From contig JAFYUA010000166.1 in assembly GCA_017549745.1 (NCBI GenBank), forward strand, positions 1 through 17,544: a stretch of DNA of 17,544 nt, given 5' to 3'. This DNA is from Clostridia bacterium (GTDB lineage Bacteria; Bacillota; Clostridia; UMGS1810). The notes under the pieces are model-generated. The model worked only from the letters and a program-made list of their open reading frames with translations. It made no database searches and was not told where the DNA came from. The translations under genes were made by a program, and so were the position numbers. Below are positions 16,981 through 17,544 of the stretch, piece after piece (the first letter of the stretch is position 1; every line of letters starts with the position of its first letter).

Positions 16981-17046
16981 AGAGACCGATTTCTAAACCG
17001 TCCTTTTAGAGCGTGTCACGCTCATGGATGTTCAGGGTCGGTCTCT
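16981..17046 (+). other. Nested intergenic hairpin, possible structured RNA or attenuator
   Basis: AGAGACCGA (16981-16989) pairs perfectly with TCGGTCTCT (17038-17046). Inside, CGTCC (16999-17003) pairs with GGATG (17026-17030) with one G-U, and GAGCG (17009-17013) pairs with CGCTC (17019-17023) around a 5-nt loop. The result is a three-tier stem with internal loops of 9/7 and 5/2 nt. No T-run follows on either strand, so it is not a standard intrinsic terminator. It lies in the only sizeable gap of the window, between the last lyase and the SGNH esterase. It could be a leader element, an mRNA processing or stabilising structure, or a dispersed palindromic repeat; no known RNA family is recognised. 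Confidence 0.55.
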
Positions 17047-17102
17047 ATAACATTATAAGAACAACTTTGTTATTCCAAATATTCAAAACAATCTAAATAG
17101 AC

Positions 17103-17118
17103 AAGGAGATAAAAAATG
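17103..17118 (+). promoter_or_regulatory. Ribosome binding site fixing the start of the SGNH gene
   Basis: AAGGAG at 17103-17108 stands 7 bp before ATG 17116. The frame opened by this ATG stays open to the window end and encodes a recognisable GxDLY domain, which fixes the start. Confidence 0.8.
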
Positions 17119-17544
17119 AAATGGTATAATCCTCAAAAAGAACCATTTAAAATTTCCGGATTTGCTTTTTATGAGCAAGATGGTCTCTATCGCAGAATGC
17201 CTCTTAATCCGTGTGCAAAGCTTCCGGAAGCAGTGTACAATCTCGCGAATGAAACTGCGGGAGGGCAAATCCGCTTTCACGCAAAGCTCAAAAAAATGTC
17301 CATCAGCGTGTCGGTTGCATCCAAAAAGTTGCATTTTGACGGATATGTGTCACCACACCTTGCAAACACAACTAAAAAAGGCTTTGATCTCTATGCTTCA
17401 ACAGGCGGAGATTATGAGTTTATTGCAGTAACAAGCAGTTTCCATGAACCCGATTTGTATCATGAAGGAACTTTTATAGACTCTGATACAGAAATTGAAG
17501 CAGATTTTCTTATCAATTTTCCACTATATGGTGTCATCGACAGA
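17116..17544 (+). CDS. SGNH/GDSL hydrolase, N-terminal GxDLY domain, 3' end missing
   Basis: The frame runs from ATG 17116 to the end of the window without a stop, giving 143 residues. There is no signal peptide. The sequence shows the beta-sandwich domain that precedes many SGNH-type esterase domains: FKISGFAFY near 12-20, YRRMPLNP near 25-32, then GFDLY at about 93-97, which fits the GxDLY motif naming the Pfam family, and FHEPDLYHEG near 113-122. The catalytic SGNH domain with its GDS motif would follow outside the window. These enzymes remove ester groups such as acetyl from sugars. Together with the DUF4432 protein it suggests intracellular trimming of imported oligosaccharides. It is separated from the lyase gene by 163 bp, so it could be a distinct transcription unit or the next gene of the same operon. 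Confidence 0.8.
   Translation, partial: MKWYNPQKEPFKISGFAFYEQDGLYRRMPLNPCAKLPEAVYNLANETAGGQIRFHAKLKKMSISVSVASKKLHFDGYVSPHLANTTKKGFDLYASTGGDYEFIAVTSSFHEPDLYHEGTFIDSDTEIEADFLINFPLYGVIDR

Noticed and set aside
17060..17071. AACAACTTTGTT palindrome as an operator
   Set aside because: Only 5-bp A/T-rich half-sites with a 2-bp spacer and no second copy; likely by chance.
1..17544. CRISPR array, tRNA, rRNA, insertion sequence or phage genes
   Set aside because: No spaced short repeats, tRNA cloverleaf, transposase or phage-like protein was seen; the window is filled by the carbohydrate locus.

Overview
The window is about 17.5 kb of AT-rich, gene-dense bacterial DNA. All nine genes I can support lie on the + strand with gaps of 11 to 49 bp, except one 163-bp gap near the right end. 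Gram-positive-type signal peptides, S-layer homology (SLH) domains, a lipoprotein solute-binding protein, strong AAGGAGG-type ribosome sites, one TTG start and the codon use all point to Bacillota, most likely an anaerobic Clostridia member from a gut or similar polysaccharide-rich habitat. The exact taxon cannot be read from the sequence.

Layout. 1-1476 is the 3' part of a secreted protein with DNRLRE (CBM96-like) carbohydrate-binding modules. 1514-3265 is its tandem paralogue, and the two share a nearly identical 153-bp block. 3280-4950 is an S-layer-anchored protein with three C-terminal SLH repeats. 5000-5935 is a cytoplasmic DUF4432 / aldose-1-epimerase-like protein. 5969-7585 is an LplA-type sugar-binding lipoprotein of an ABC importer. 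7604-10309 is a second SLH protein (N-terminal SLH) with about 730 residues of unassigned sequence. 10321-13812 (TTG start) and 13839-16952 are two paralogous, secreted, multidomain heparinase II/III-fold polysaccharide lyases. After a 163-bp gap holding a 66-nt nested hairpin, 17116 to the window end is the N-terminal part of an SGNH/GDSL esterase with a GxDLY domain.

Together this looks like a Gram-positive polysaccharide-utilisation locus for an acidic (uronate-containing) polymer. Proteins with DNRLRE and F5/8-type modules would bind the glycan, two lyases would cut it outside the cell, SLH proteins would provide a surface platform, the lipoprotein would capture oligosaccharides, and the DUF4432 and SGNH proteins would process products. 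The substrate is not determined: alginate, glycosaminoglycan and other uronate polymers are all possible for this fold.

The most notable points are: (1) both lyases keep the Asn-His and Tyr catalytic signature of the fold but appear to have lost all three residues that bind the structural metal in characterised relatives; (2) three proteins end in the same ~110-residue module carrying a [IV]K[AS]FVW motif and have no anchor of their own, while two separate SLH proteins do, which suggests a surface-assembled system; (3) the left edge falls inside a recently homogenised repeat; (4) the structured intergenic element at 16981-17046. Both ends cut through genes, so permeases, regulators and further enzymes of the locus may lie outside.
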